Source: Gemmatimonadota bacterium (GTDB taxonomy: Bacteria > Latescibacterota > UBA2968 > GCA-2709665). Taken from it: a stretch of 64,000 nt of DNA. The notes beneath the pieces were generated by a model. That model made no database searches. It saw nothing but the letters and a program-made list of their open reading frames with translations, and was not told the DNA's origin. Where the stretch lies: assembly GCA_028874335.1 (NCBI GenBank), contig JAPPJY010000088.1, forward strand, positions 136,255-200,254. The letters are read 5' to 3'. Each line of letters starts with the position of its first letter. The stretch's first letter is position 1. Made by a program: the position numbers and the translations under genes. Shown piece after piece: positions 16,084 to 24,150 of the stretch.

Positions 16084-17988
16084 ATGAGCCTTGCTTTATT
16101 CTCTGCATTTGCAACAGTCCTCGCGGCACTTCTGTTGATCTTCAGGCGTGCGGCAAGCGCGGGGACCCGTGATTTCGGTGACGGGTTCGCGCGCCACGGC
16201 GTGGCGGCTCCGGTGTGTCGCGCGCGAGGGGTAGCGGCAACGGTTGACGGCGACGGGCGGCCGATCGTCCTGGCGTGGCCGATGGACCACCGGGGTTGCG
16301 GGTCGATTCTCGTGATTGACGCGCGGTCGGGCGAGGTGGATCAGATTCCGACTCCGTTCGGGATGGCCTCCACACCCTTCGCCGTTCTGTTGTCCACGCG
16401 TAACCGGTTCTATTCGTATTTCGACAAGTTCGTGGAGTTCGACGCCGAATCACGCCGCTTCACGTTCTGGTCCGATGCGCCGCCGAGATTCGCCATGTCG
16501 TTTACAGAAGACGATAACGGCACGGTCTGGACGTCCGCGTATCCCAACTGCGAATTGCTGAGCTTCGATCCGGACAGTAGAAAACTGGAGAACCACGGCC
16601 CGCTGAACCATGAGAGTTGGCCGCAGTACCCGAGGACGATCGCGGTGGACGGTTCCGGGTGGGTCTACGCGGGTATCGGAGCCACGCGCGGGCAGATCGT
16701 TTCATTCAATCCGGCAACAGGCGAACGTGCCGCGTTGATTCCCGAATCCGACCGCCGGCACGGCTCATCGACCGTCTACCGGGGCGTGGACGGCAAGGTG
16801 TACGGGAGGACGTACGACACCGGTCCGTGGTGGGCGATGCTCGAAGGCGCGGTGACGCCGGTGGACGCGCCCGCCGCCGAGCGGCCGATCCTGGCCGGCA
16901 TCCAGGAGGCGGTCCTGGACAATTTCCCGGATGGCTGGTCGCTCGATGAGATCAACCTTCCGGAGAAGTACGTCGAGGTCAACGAGGCGGGAACGGTAAG
17001 ACGTCTGGAAATCGACTATGAATCGGCCGGATCCCCCATCCTGTCGATCGCGGAGGGTCCGGACGGCAGAATCCACGGTTCGACCGGGCATCCCCTGAGG
17101 TTCTATACGTACGATCCAGAGGCGGATGCGTTCACCCACCACGGGCTGTTGGACCTGATCGGACACCTGAACGCGCTCGCCGTTCAGGGCGAAAAGATCT
17201 ACTGCGCGGAGTACGCGGACGGCAGGCTCTGGGAATACGACCCCGCGCGGCCGTGGGACGATCGGGCGCCCGAGGACCCGAACCCCAGGGTTTTAATATC
17301 CGTGAATCCCACAATTATCCGCCCGCACGCGCTGCTGGCGCACCCTGACGGGCGGCGGTTGATCATGACGGGAACGCCGGGCTATGGCTTGACGGGGGGA
17401 GGGATGCTGATCTGGGATACCGGGTCCGGGAGCCATACGCTGTTGACCCACGAGGAGCTGATTCCCGCCCACAGCACGGTATCGATTGCGGCGCTGCCGG
17501 ACGGGAACATCGTGTGCGGGACGACGATAAGTCCCGGCACGGGTGGGGAGGTACACGCGAAGGAGGCGGAACTTTACATTCTGGATCCGGATGAAGGCCG
17601 CGTGCTCTTTCGCGAAGTGGTTGTGCCCGGCGCCACGGTGATTCCGGACATGCTCCTGGGCACCGACGGTTTGATCTACGGCCTGGCCGCCGGATCCGCA
17701 TTCTTCGTTTTCGATCCCGGGTCGCGCGAGATCGTCCACTTCGAGGCGAAGCTGCCCTACGGCGACCTGGCGGGGCAGCAGGCCCCCAGGATTATGGCGA
17801 CGGGGCCCGACAACGTGATCTACGCGCTCTTTCGCAACGCGATCGTTCGCATCGAACCGGGTTCGTTCGAACACGCGTCGCTGGGAATACCCCCGGTGAG
17901 TGCGAATGCGGGCATTGTCATTCGTTCGGGCAGACTTTGGTTTACCCACAAATCCGAAGTATGGAGCTACCGGATACCGGGCGTGTAG
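16084..17988 (+). CDS. Secreted beta-propeller-like protein, copy 1
   Basis: A 634-residue protein with an N-terminal hydrophobic signal segment (residues ~3-18, then RRAASAG) and a mature part made of repeated blades: runs such as GSILVIDARSGEV, LLSFDPDSRKLENHG, LWEYDPARPWDD, ELYILDPDEGRVLF and FFVFDPGSREIVHF, each a Y/F-D-P/A turn after a beta-strand. This is the style of NHL, PQQ or SMP-30-like propellers; I cannot name the family or substrate. GGAGG precedes ATG 16084. It is a near copy of the protein at 18328-20232: 10 differences in the first 135 residues after the signal. A promoter with a mobile-like element in the leader lies upstream. Confidence 0.8.
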   Translation: MSLALFSAFATVLAALLLIFRRAASAGTRDFGDGFARHGVAAPVCRARGVAATVDGDGRPIVLAWPMDHRGCGSILVIDARSGEVDQIPTPFGMASTPFAVLLSTRNRFYSYFDKFVEFDAESRRFTFWSDAPPRFAMSFTEDDNGTVWTSAYPNCELLSFDPDSRKLENHGPLNHESWPQYPRTIAVDGSGWVYAGIGATRGQIVSFNPATGERAALIPESDRRHGSSTVYRGVDGKVYGRTYDTGPWWAMLEGAVTPVDAPAAERPILAGIQEAVLDNFPDGWSLDEINLPEKYVEVNEAGTVRRLEIDYESAGSPILSIAEGPDGRIHGSTGHPLRFYTYDPEADAFTHHGLLDLIGHLNALAVQGEKIYCAEYADGRLWEYDPARPWDDRAPEDPNPRVLISVNPTIIRPHALLAHPDGRRLIMTGTPGYGLTGGGMLIWDTGSGSHTLLTHEELIPAHSTVSIAALPDGNIVCGTTISPGTGGEVHAKEAELYILDPDEGRVLFREVVVPGATVIPDMLLGTDGLIYGLAAGSAFFVFDPGSREIVHFEAKLPYGDLAGQQAPRIMATGPDNVIYALFRNAIVRIEPGSFEHASLGIPPVSANAGIVIRSGRLWFTHKSEVWSYRIPGV

Positions 17989-18000
17989 AGGAAATGCTGC

Positions 18001-18109
18001 CTGCCGATTCTACGCGCGCATGGGGGCCCGGCTCGGCAGGGTCCATATGTACGCCTACCGCGGAGAAGGCCGGGACGAGGTGGAACTGACCCGGTTCAAG
18101 GACCTTTAG
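18001..18109 (+). pseudogene. 3' fragment of a GNAT acetyltransferase gene
   Basis: Codes for CRFYARMGARLGRVHMYAY and onward to a KDL terminus plus stop, matching the last ~36 residues of the GNAT protein at 14730-15311. The rest of the gene is absent: the fragment starts 13 bases after the stop codon of propeller copy 1. It marks the junction of a tandem duplication of a GNAT-propeller pair followed by loss of most of the second GNAT gene. Confidence 0.8.
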
Positions 18110-18189
18110 CGAAGCGGCAAGCCGGGAGCCGAATAAGCATGCATTGGCGCGCATGCCGAAGGGATCTGCCGTAGTACCGGTGCATCCGC

Positions 18190-18218
18190 TTGACTTTCCG
18201 GAACGCGCTGTTCACAAT
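18190..18218 (+). promoter_or_regulatory. Promoter of the second propeller gene
   Basis: TTGACT (18190-18195), 17 bp, CACAAT (18213-18218), preceded by GGTGCATCCGC as at the first gene. The 218 bp space 18110-18327 holds nothing else that I recognise. Confidence 0.55.
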
Positions 18219-18327
18219 TGACATCCGCAAGCCTCTGGCGAAGTCGAAATAGTCCGATTAGAACGAATAACGAAAGGCGGCTTCTGCGGTAGCGATCCCG
18301 CCGTCGTGAATCCTACAGAAGACAAAT

Positions 18328-20232
18328 ATGAGCCCCTTTCTCTTCGTAACCTTCACTACAATTCTCGCGGCCGTCCTGTTGTCAACCAGCCGATCGGCGA
18401 GCGCGGGGACCCGTGATTTCGGAAACGGGTTCGCGCGGCATGCCGTGGCTGCGCCGGTGTCCCGCGCGCGAGGCGTGGCGGCTACGGTTGACGGCGACGG
18501 GCGGCCGATCGTCCTGGCGTGGCCGATGGACCACCGCGGCTGCGGGTCGATTCTCGTGATCGACGCACGGACGGGTGAGGTGGAGCAGATTCCGACCCCG
18601 TTCGGGATGGCCTCCACGCCCTTTGCCGTGCTGCTGTCCACGCGCAACCGGTTTTATTCCTATTTCGATAAATTCGTGGAGTTCGACGCCGAGTCACGGC
18701 GTTTCACGTTCTGGACCGACGCGCCGCGAAATTTCGCCATGTCGTTTACGGAAGACGATAATGGCGTGGTCTGGACGTCCGCGTATCCAAACTGCGAACT
18801 GCTGAGTTACGTTCCGGACAGCGGGGAATTGAAAAACCACGGTCCGATGAACCGTGAGAAATGGCCACAGTACCCCAGAACCATCGCGGTGGACAGCTCA
18901 GGGTGGGTCTACCTGGGTATCGGCTCCACGCGCGGACAGATCGTGTCATTCAATCCGGCAACCGGCGAACGTAACGCGTTGATTCCCGAGTCCGACCGTC
19001 GACACGGCGCATCGACCGTCTACCGGGGGGTGAACGGCAAGGTGTACGGGAGACCCTACAATCGAGGACCCTGGTGGGAACTGCTCGAAAGGGCGGTGAC
19101 GCTTGTGGACGCGCCCGCCGCAAAGCAGCCGATTCTGGAGGGCAGCCAGGAGGCGGTCCTGGACAATTTCCCGGAGGGCTGGTCGCTCGATGAGATCAAC
19201 CTTCCGGAGAAGTTTGTCGAAGTCAGGGAGGCGGGAACGGTAAGGCGTCTGGAAATCGACTATGAATCGGCCGGATCCCACATTCTGTCGATCGCGGAGG
19301 GCCCGGACGGCAGGATCCACGGATCGACCGGGCATCCGCTCAGGTTCTATACGTACGATGCGCAGGCGGATACGATCATCGACCGCGGCCTGTGGGACCT
19401 GAGCGGACACCTGAACGCGCTCGCCGTTCAGGGCGAAAAGATCTATTGCGGAGAGTATTCCGGCGGCAGGCTCTGGGAATACGACCCTGCCCGGCCGTGG
19501 GACGATCGGGCGCCCAAGGACCCCAACCCCAGGGTTTTGATATCCGCGAGCCCGACGATTATCCGCCCGCACGCGTTGCTGGCGCACCCAGACGGGCGGC
19601 GGTTGATCATGACGGGAACGCCGGGCTATGGATTGACCGGCGGAGGGATGCTGATCTGGGATACAGGGTCCGGGAGCCATACGCTGTTGACCCACGAGGA
19701 CCTGATTCCCGCCCACAGCACGGTATCGATTGTGGCGCTGCCGGACGGGAAACTCGTGTGCGGGACGACGATCAGTCCCGGCACGGGCGGGGAGGCGCAC
19801 GCGAAGGAGGCGGAACTCTACATTCTGGATCCGGATGAAGGCCGTGTGCTGTTTCGCGACGTGGTTGTGCCCGGCGCCACGGTGATTCCGGACATGCTCC
19901 TGGGTCCGGACGGTCTGATCTACGGCCTGGCCGCCGGATCCGCATTCTTCGTATTCGATCCCGGGTCACGCGAGATCGTCCACTTCGAGGCGAAGCTGCC
20001 CTACGGCCACCTGGCGGGCCAGCAGGCGCCCAGAATCATGGCGACGGGACCCGACAATATGATCTACGCACTGTTTCAAGACGCGATCGTACGAATCGAA
20101 CCCGGCACGTTCGAACACAAGGCGCTGGGAAAGCTCCCGGTGCGCGCGGGCGCGGGAATCGTAATTGACGACGGCAGGCTGTATTTCACACACGGTTCCG
20201 AAGTCTGGAGCTTCCGGATACCGGGCCTGTAA
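18328..20232 (+). CDS. Secreted beta-propeller-like protein, copy 2
   Basis: Paralogue of the gene at 16084-17988 with the same length (634 residues) and no gaps. The signal segment is diverged (FVTFTTILAAVLLSTSRS) while the mature protein is almost the same, which points to a recent duplication under constraint on the secreted part. Substitutions are scattered, several in blade loops (for example DRGLWDLSGH against HHGLLDLIGH). The same blade-end turns with D-P are visible through to a terminal SFRIPGL. It has its own promoter at 18190-18218. The role of keeping two copies may be dosage or slight ligand difference; neither can be read from sequence. Confidence 0.8.
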   Translation: MSPFLFVTFTTILAAVLLSTSRSASAGTRDFGNGFARHAVAAPVSRARGVAATVDGDGRPIVLAWPMDHRGCGSILVIDARTGEVEQIPTPFGMASTPFAVLLSTRNRFYSYFDKFVEFDAESRRFTFWTDAPRNFAMSFTEDDNGVVWTSAYPNCELLSYVPDSGELKNHGPMNREKWPQYPRTIAVDSSGWVYLGIGSTRGQIVSFNPATGERNALIPESDRRHGASTVYRGVNGKVYGRPYNRGPWWELLERAVTLVDAPAAKQPILEGSQEAVLDNFPEGWSLDEINLPEKFVEVREAGTVRRLEIDYESAGSHILSIAEGPDGRIHGSTGHPLRFYTYDAQADTIIDRGLWDLSGHLNALAVQGEKIYCGEYSGGRLWEYDPARPWDDRAPKDPNPRVLISASPTIIRPHALLAHPDGRRLIMTGTPGYGLTGGGMLIWDTGSGSHTLLTHEDLIPAHSTVSIVALPDGKLVCGTTISPGTGGEAHAKEAELYILDPDEGRVLFRDVVVPGATVIPDMLLGPDGLIYGLAAGSAFFVFDPGSREIVHFEAKLPYGHLAGQQAPRIMATGPDNMIYALFQDAIVRIEPGTFEHKALGKLPVRAGAGIVIDDGRLYFTHGSEVWSFRIPGL

Positions 20233-20303
20233 AGGACACGCCGACTGCCGTGACAGGTACGCGCGCCGGCACGAATTTCCTTCGTACGAGGCGGGGCGCC
20301 GGA

Positions 20304-21068
20304 TCAGGCAACCAGGGCCCCCCACAGCGCTTTGTAGTAACGCAGGAGCCGTTCCGGCTCCGGGCTGTCGGGGATTTCGGCCAGGGTGTATCCGTCGTAT
20401 CCTTCGGCTTGCAGCAGCCCGAAGAGTTCCCGCCAGGGGTATTCGGATTTGTGCAATTCGTTGATGTGCACGAGCCCGATTTTGTGTTTCAACAAGTCGA
20501 AGCCGCTCCTGACCGAGCCGTCAACGACGTCCTGGGGGTTGCAGTTCCAGCAGATGTAGACGTTGTCATGGCCGGCATGGTCGATGATCGTGCGCATGCG
20601 CCGGGGTTCGCACGTGTCCCTGCCGTGGACCTCAACACGAATCTGGACGCCTAGGTCCACGGTTGCTTCGCCGCATTCTCCCAACGCGCGCCCGATCTGT
20701 TCCAGGGTCTCTTCTTCCGGAATGCCTTTGTCCGTCTGCAGCGCGTTGGGACGCACCTTTACGCCGGAGCAGCCCAGGTCCGCGGCGAGTCTCGCGTATT
20801 CGACGGTCCCGTCGATGTTCCGGCGCACGGTCTCCGGGTCCGCGTCATGGTACTCGTAGATGCTTCCCAGGCCGACGATGTCGACTTCCGCGTCTTCGAA
20901 CCGACGTCGGACAGCGCTCCGTTCGGCGGATGAAAGCGCGATCTCCACGCCGTGTGCGTGGGTGGTGCGAAGTTCGACGCCCTGGATTCCCGTGGTGTGG
21001 CACATGTCGATCAGTGTGGGGACATCCCAGTCTTTCGCGATCTGATAGGTGACGATTCCAAGTTTCAT
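20304..21068 (-). CDS. Sugar phosphate isomerase/epimerase-like TIM barrel
   Basis: A 254-residue protein of the xylose-isomerase-like AP-endonuclease-2 fold. It has the family start (MKLGIVTYQIAKDW), GIQGVELRTTHAHGVEI with the first strand glutamate, VEVHGRDTCEP near residue 155 carrying metal-binding Glu and His, and YICWNCNPQDVVDG, LVHINELHKSEYPW and YTLAEIPDSPEPERLL near the C terminus, which supply further metal ligands. ATG 21068 is the natural start. The promoter lies at 21138-21165, with a family C repeat end in the leader. Substrate is unknown; such proteins commonly act on sugars together with Gfo/Idh enzymes. Confidence 0.85.
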   Translation of the reverse strand: MKLGIVTYQIAKDWDVPTLIDMCHTTGIQGVELRTTHAHGVEIALSSAERSAVRRRFEDAEVDIVGLGSIYEYHDADPETVRRNIDGTVEYARLAADLGCSGVKVRPNALQTDKGIPEEETLEQIGRALGECGEATVDLGVQIRVEVHGRDTCEPRRMRTIIDHAGHDNVYICWNCNPQDVVDGSVRSGFDLLKHKIGLVHINELHKSEYPWRELFGLLQAEGYDGYTLAEIPDSPEPERLLRYYKALWGALVA

Positions 21069-21091
21069 CCGGTTAGGCTCCTTTCGTGCCC

Positions 21092-21121
21092 CGCCTGCAG
21101 AGCGACACTGTCAACGGACTG
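21092..21121 (+). repeat. Family C repeat end
   Basis: 30 bp matching the reverse complement of 5338-5367 at 27 of 30 positions (CGCCTGCAGAGCGAC followed by a variable triplet region and TCAACGGACTG). No partner end is visible nearby, so this is a solo end. Confidence 0.6.
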
Positions 21122-21137
21122 TCAAGAATTCGATTTC

Positions 21138-21165
21138 AAGATATCGGCTCCCGGCCGAATGTCAA
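21138..21165 (-). promoter_or_regulatory. Promoter for the TIM-barrel gene
   Basis: Minus strand TTGACA (21160-21165), 16 bp, TATCTT (21138-21143), 70 bases before ATG 21068. Confidence 0.6.
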
Positions 21166-21292
21166 CGCCTTTATATTTCGCGAACAGCGCCGTCGACTGC
21201 GCGTCCTGTCCTGATGACGCTTCACTGCATGGTCAACGGCCGAGGGTAACGGGTTCCGCACGTGAAGGCCATTCGCTTTTCCTGCTGAAGAC

Positions 21293-21491
21293 TTAACCTG
21301 GATTAGTCATTTTTCGGGGACGTTAATTCGAAAATGTGATAGTTAATAAAGGCGATTAGACTGCTGATTACCAGGATACACCAGGTCACTGGACGTGAAC
21401 GAAATAAACGTTCTTCCTGACAGCCATTTCGGCCCGTTTCGAAAAGTTTCGTCGCTGTGCCGCGTTGCGGTTTTTGCGGAATTAAGGTTAA
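21293..21491 (-). mobile_element. MITE-like element, family A, copy 3
   Basis: 199 bp bounded by TTAACC on the left and GGTTAA on the right. Left end TTAACCTGGATTAGTCA and the reverse complement of the right end TTAACCTTAATTCCGCA agree at 12 of 17 positions, giving a visible imperfect terminal inverted repeat. Internal blocks are those of the other copies in reverse orientation. It ends 40 bases before the GNAT gene at 21532. Confidence 0.8.
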
Positions 21492-21531
21492 TGCAGGACC
21501 AGGCGCCGAATAACGAAAACCAGAGGGATGG

Positions 21532-22050
21532 ATGAGCCTTCCGGATTCTGAACTCGCCGCGGGGTTTCAAATACGACGGGCGGCTTCGGGAGATTTGGAG
21601 CGCGTGGGTGAGATCGCCCGTCAGGCGTGGCAGAGGATCCACGCGAGTACCGCTGAAATCATGGGAGAGGAAATGCACGCCGTGCTGTGCGCGAATTGGG
21701 AGGATGAGAAAACGGCCGCGGTCCGCCGCCACTGGGAGGCGCATCCGGAGTGGTTCCGCGTTGTCGTTGCCACACAGACGGGGCGTGTGGCTGCATTCCT
21801 GACGTTTTCGATCGATCAGAGGAAGTCCCTGGGCAGAATAACGAACAATGCCGTTGCGCCTGAAGCACAGGGCAACGGGCTCGGCACGGCAATGTATCGC
21901 TACGCCCTGGATTGCTTCAGGTCTGAGGGCCTCCGTTTTGCGTGCGTGGGTACGGGTCTTGACGAGGGTCACGCCCCGGCGCGCCGCGCATACGAGAAAG
22001 CGGGTTTCAACGTTGCCCAGCACCAGGTAACCCTTTATCAGCAACTGTAG
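21532..22050 (+). CDS. GNAT-family N-acetyltransferase
   Basis: A 172-residue GCN5-type acetyltransferase, distinct from the one at 14.7 kb. FQIRRAASGDLERVGEIA is the usual N-terminal start of the fold, NNAVAPEAQGNGLGTAMYRY (residues ~100-120) is the acetyl-CoA motif with Q-x-x-G-x-G, and ARRAYEKAGFN near 152 is motif B. ATG 21532 follows a GAGGG box. The MITE-like copy 3 lies just upstream, so transcription may start inside or beyond the element. The acceptor molecule cannot be inferred. Confidence 0.87.
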   Translation: MSLPDSELAAGFQIRRAASGDLERVGEIARQAWQRIHASTAEIMGEEMHAVLCANWEDEKTAAVRRHWEAHPEWFRVVVATQTGRVAAFLTFSIDQRKSLGRITNNAVAPEAQGNGLGTAMYRYALDCFRSEGLRFACVGTGLDEGHAPARRAYEKAGFNVAQHQVTLYQQL

Positions 22051-22094
22051 GCCGGCCGGAGAGGGTCTCCATCGTAATGCTAGGATCGAAGACC

Positions 22095-22123
22095 TTGACA
22101 ATTTATATCCAAATGGTTATATT
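22095..22123 (+). promoter_or_regulatory. Strong sigma-70-type promoter for the XRE gene
   Basis: TTGACA (22095-22100), 17 bp AT-rich spacer, TATATT (22118-22123): one base short of full consensus. The predicted start near 22130 leaves an 80-base leader that includes a 17-codon open frame. Confidence 0.7.
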
Positions 22124-22167
22124 TATTTCATGATCTCCGAGTGATCCCGGCGAAAGAGGTGGATTCA

Positions 22168-22221
22168 ATGAGGAGACGCCTGAAAGTGGCGCAGGAACTG
22201 GAGGCGGAGCATGAGCGATGA
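22168..22221 (+). CDS. Possible 17-codon leader peptide
   Basis: ATG 22168, preceded by GAGGTG, encodes MRRRLKVAQELEAEHER and stops at 22221, overlapping the start of the XRE gene (ATG 22211) by 11 bases, an arrangement suited to translational coupling. It could be a leader peptide or the last trace of a toxin gene once paired with the XRE protein. The evidence is only position and ribosome-binding site. Confidence 0.3.
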   Translation: MRRRLKVAQELEAEHER

Positions 22222-22534
22222 GATCGCCGTTGAGCGGAGTTCAGGCAACGTGTTCGAGGATCTGGAATTACCCGAAGCGGGTGAGCTGTTTCTAAAGGCA
22301 TCGCTCGGTTTTGAGGTGTTTCAAATTATAGGAAGACGGAAGCTGACGCAGGCGGAAGCCGCGGAAATCCTGGGAGTGCAGCAACCCGAAATATCCCGTC
22401 TCAAGAGGGGGAAGTTTAACCACTACAGCGTAGAGCGTCTGATGACATTCCTTACCCGCCTGAATCGCGACATCGAGATCAGAATCATCCCGTCAGAAAG
22501 CGGGGAGGGACAACGACGCGTGGTTGCCGTTTAG
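22211..22534 (+). CDS. XRE-family helix-turn-helix protein (HigA-like antitoxin type)
   Basis: A 107-residue DNA-binding protein. Residues ~35-75 form the helix-turn-helix (RRKLTQAEAAEILGVQQPEI then SRLKRGKFNHYSVERLMTFL), the pattern of the XRE / COG5606 group that contains many HigA-type antitoxins and self-repressing regulators. No toxin gene adjoins it: the next gene downstream is an SDR 117 bases away and upstream lies only the short leader frame. It is driven by one of the strongest promoters in the window. Orphan antitoxin or stand-alone regulator are both possible. Confidence 0.8.
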   Translation: MSDEIAVERSSGNVFEDLELPEAGELFLKASLGFEVFQIIGRRKLTQAEAAEILGVQQPEISRLKRGKFNHYSVERLMTFLTRLNRDIEIRIIPSESGEGQRRVVAV

Positions 22535-22651
22535 GACGTGGTTTGTATGCGCGTAGACAGCAGTCGCTATAGCAGGACTGACAACCTTAACTGGCGGTGA
22601 AAGTTTACCTGTCCACGGACGGATGTGGTTTCAACTACAGGAGTATGATTC

Positions 22652-23296
22652 ATGAAAGTACTGATTACATCGGCAGGGACGGAGCTTGCCCAGGCATTGG
22701 CGGCGGATCTTTCGCAGCGGCACGAGGTGACGTTGACCGACGTCTCGGACGTCACCACGGAGTTTCCCTTTCGTCAGTGCGAGTTGGGCCACGATGGCGA
22801 GACGGAATCGCTGGTGGAAGGAATGGATGCGATCGTGCATGTCGCGGAACTGCCCGAAGGCCAACGGAGTGACGAGCGCGAGATCGATTTCCAGACGCGC
22901 TGTACGTACAATCTGATGGTTGCCGCCAGGGAGAAAAACGTCGGCCGCGTGGTGTACCTCAGTTCGCTGAGCCTGTTTGAGACGTGCGATCCGAACTGGA
23001 ACGTGACGGAGCAGTGGGCGCCGAGGCCGTCGCCGGACGCGGGACCTATGGGGAAGTACCTGGGTGAATTCACGTGCAGAGAATTCGCGCGTGAACATTC
23101 GGTGCGAGTGACGTGTTTGCGACTCGGGGAAGTCGGCGGCGAAGGCGCCGCCGCGTTGTCGGTGAAGGACGCGGTCAGGGCCATCGCATCGGCACTGACG
23201 ATTGAGGGGCCGATGTGGCGGGTTCTGCACGTGCAGTCCGAAGTTGAAAACGCGAGGTTTCCCATCGGCCAGGCCAAAAGCGCCCTCGGCATCTGA
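22652..23296 (+). CDS. Short NAD(P)-dependent epimerase/dehydratase-like SDR
   Basis: A 214-residue extended-SDR-like protein: N-terminal beta-strand and glycine loop (MKVLITSAGTELAQALA), DAIVHVAELPEG as the NNAG-like strand 4, and RVVYLSSLSLFE as the strand 5 catalytic serine region. At the expected YxxxK site the sequence is GPMGKYLGEF, so the tyrosine appears to be missing or shifted and catalysis is doubtful. The C-terminal substrate domain is shorter than in typical epimerases (~300 residues). It begins a run of four SDR genes in the same direction and is a distant relative of the three that follow. Confidence 0.75.
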   Translation: MKVLITSAGTELAQALAADLSQRHEVTLTDVSDVTTEFPFRQCELGHDGETESLVEGMDAIVHVAELPEGQRSDEREIDFQTRCTYNLMVAAREKNVGRVVYLSSLSLFETCDPNWNVTEQWAPRPSPDAGPMGKYLGEFTCREFAREHSVRVTCLRLGEVGGEGAAALSVKDAVRAIASALTIEGPMWRVLHVQSEVENARFPIGQAKSALGI

Positions 23297-23328
23297 ATCA
23301 TCAATTCCACGTGACGCTTGAGACGAAT

Positions 23329-24051
23329 ATGAACGTCGTGATTTACGGCGGCAACGGGATGCTGGGGCCGCACGTCGTAAAGGCGCTTGAAGGGCGCGTG
23401 ACCCTTCGGATCACGGATCTGGAGCCGTTTGAAACGTCCCACGAGATGATGCCCGTGGACGTGGCGGACCCTGTGGCCGTCATGCGCGCCGCGGAAGGGA
23501 TGGACGCGATTATCAACCTGTCGGTTCTGCGGCCGCATCGAAAAATCGCGTTCGACGTGAATGCCCTGGGATGCTACAACGTGATGCGCGCGGCCGTGAG
23601 GAACGGGATCCGGCGCGTGATCAACACGGGGCCGTACTTTACCGTACAGGGCGACCCCTTCAGGGACTGGGACTATCACTTCGGTCCGGACGTGCCCCCC
23701 AGACCCGGAACGGGTCTGTATGTGCTGTCCAAGGGATTGGGCCAGGAAATCTGCCGGATCTTCACGTCGAATTTCGACGTGTACGTGCTGTGTTACCTGT
23801 TCTGGAGTTTTCGCGGTCACGACCCGTCCTCTCAACCGGTTCACGACCGGCCCTTTCTTGTGACGTGGCGGGATGCCGCCGGCGCGTTCCTCCCCGGACT
23901 GGAAATTCCACTGGAGCGTCTGCCGTCAAGATGCGAGGTATTCAATATTCTCGGCGACCGGCCGCACGGGCACTATACAAACGCGAAGGCCAGACGGATC
24001 CTGGGGTGGCAGCCGAGGGACGGGCTCGAATACACGTACATAAAAAGCTAG
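23329..24051 (+). CDS. NAD-dependent epimerase/dehydratase-like SDR, tandem copy 1
   Basis: A 240-residue SDR. IYGGNGMLG at residues 5-13 is the GxxGxxG dinucleotide-binding loop, DAIINLSVLRPHRK follows strand 4, and GLYVLSKGLGQEI near residue 130 supplies the YxxxK catalytic pair. The end, AKARRILGWQPRDGLEYTY, is the usual C-terminal signature of sugar-nucleotide epimerases. ATG 23329 aligns exactly with the starts of the two following paralogues, all three genes being 723 bases long. It differs from copy 2 at about 28 of 239 aligned residues. It may act on a sugar or sugar-nucleotide; no substrate can be assigned. Confidence 0.83.
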   Translation: MNVVIYGGNGMLGPHVVKALEGRVTLRITDLEPFETSHEMMPVDVADPVAVMRAAEGMDAIINLSVLRPHRKIAFDVNALGCYNVMRAAVRNGIRRVINTGPYFTVQGDPFRDWDYHFGPDVPPRPGTGLYVLSKGLGQEICRIFTSNFDVYVLCYLFWSFRGHDPSSQPVHDRPFLVTWRDAAGAFLPGLEIPLERLPSRCEVFNILGDRPHGHYTNAKARRILGWQPRDGLEYTYIKS

Positions 24052-24150
24052 ACAACCGGGAATCCGCGGGCCGGCGCCGGTACGTCGTACGGCGCGCCGC
24101 GAACGCTGCGGATGTCCGGGCGCGGGGTATACACACGATTGGAGATGAGA

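Noticed and set aside
17900-18109. 69-codon open frame over the end of propeller 1 as a small GNAT gene
   Set aside because: Only the last ~36 codons match GNAT; the first half is out-of-frame propeller sequence. Annotated as a pseudogene fragment instead.
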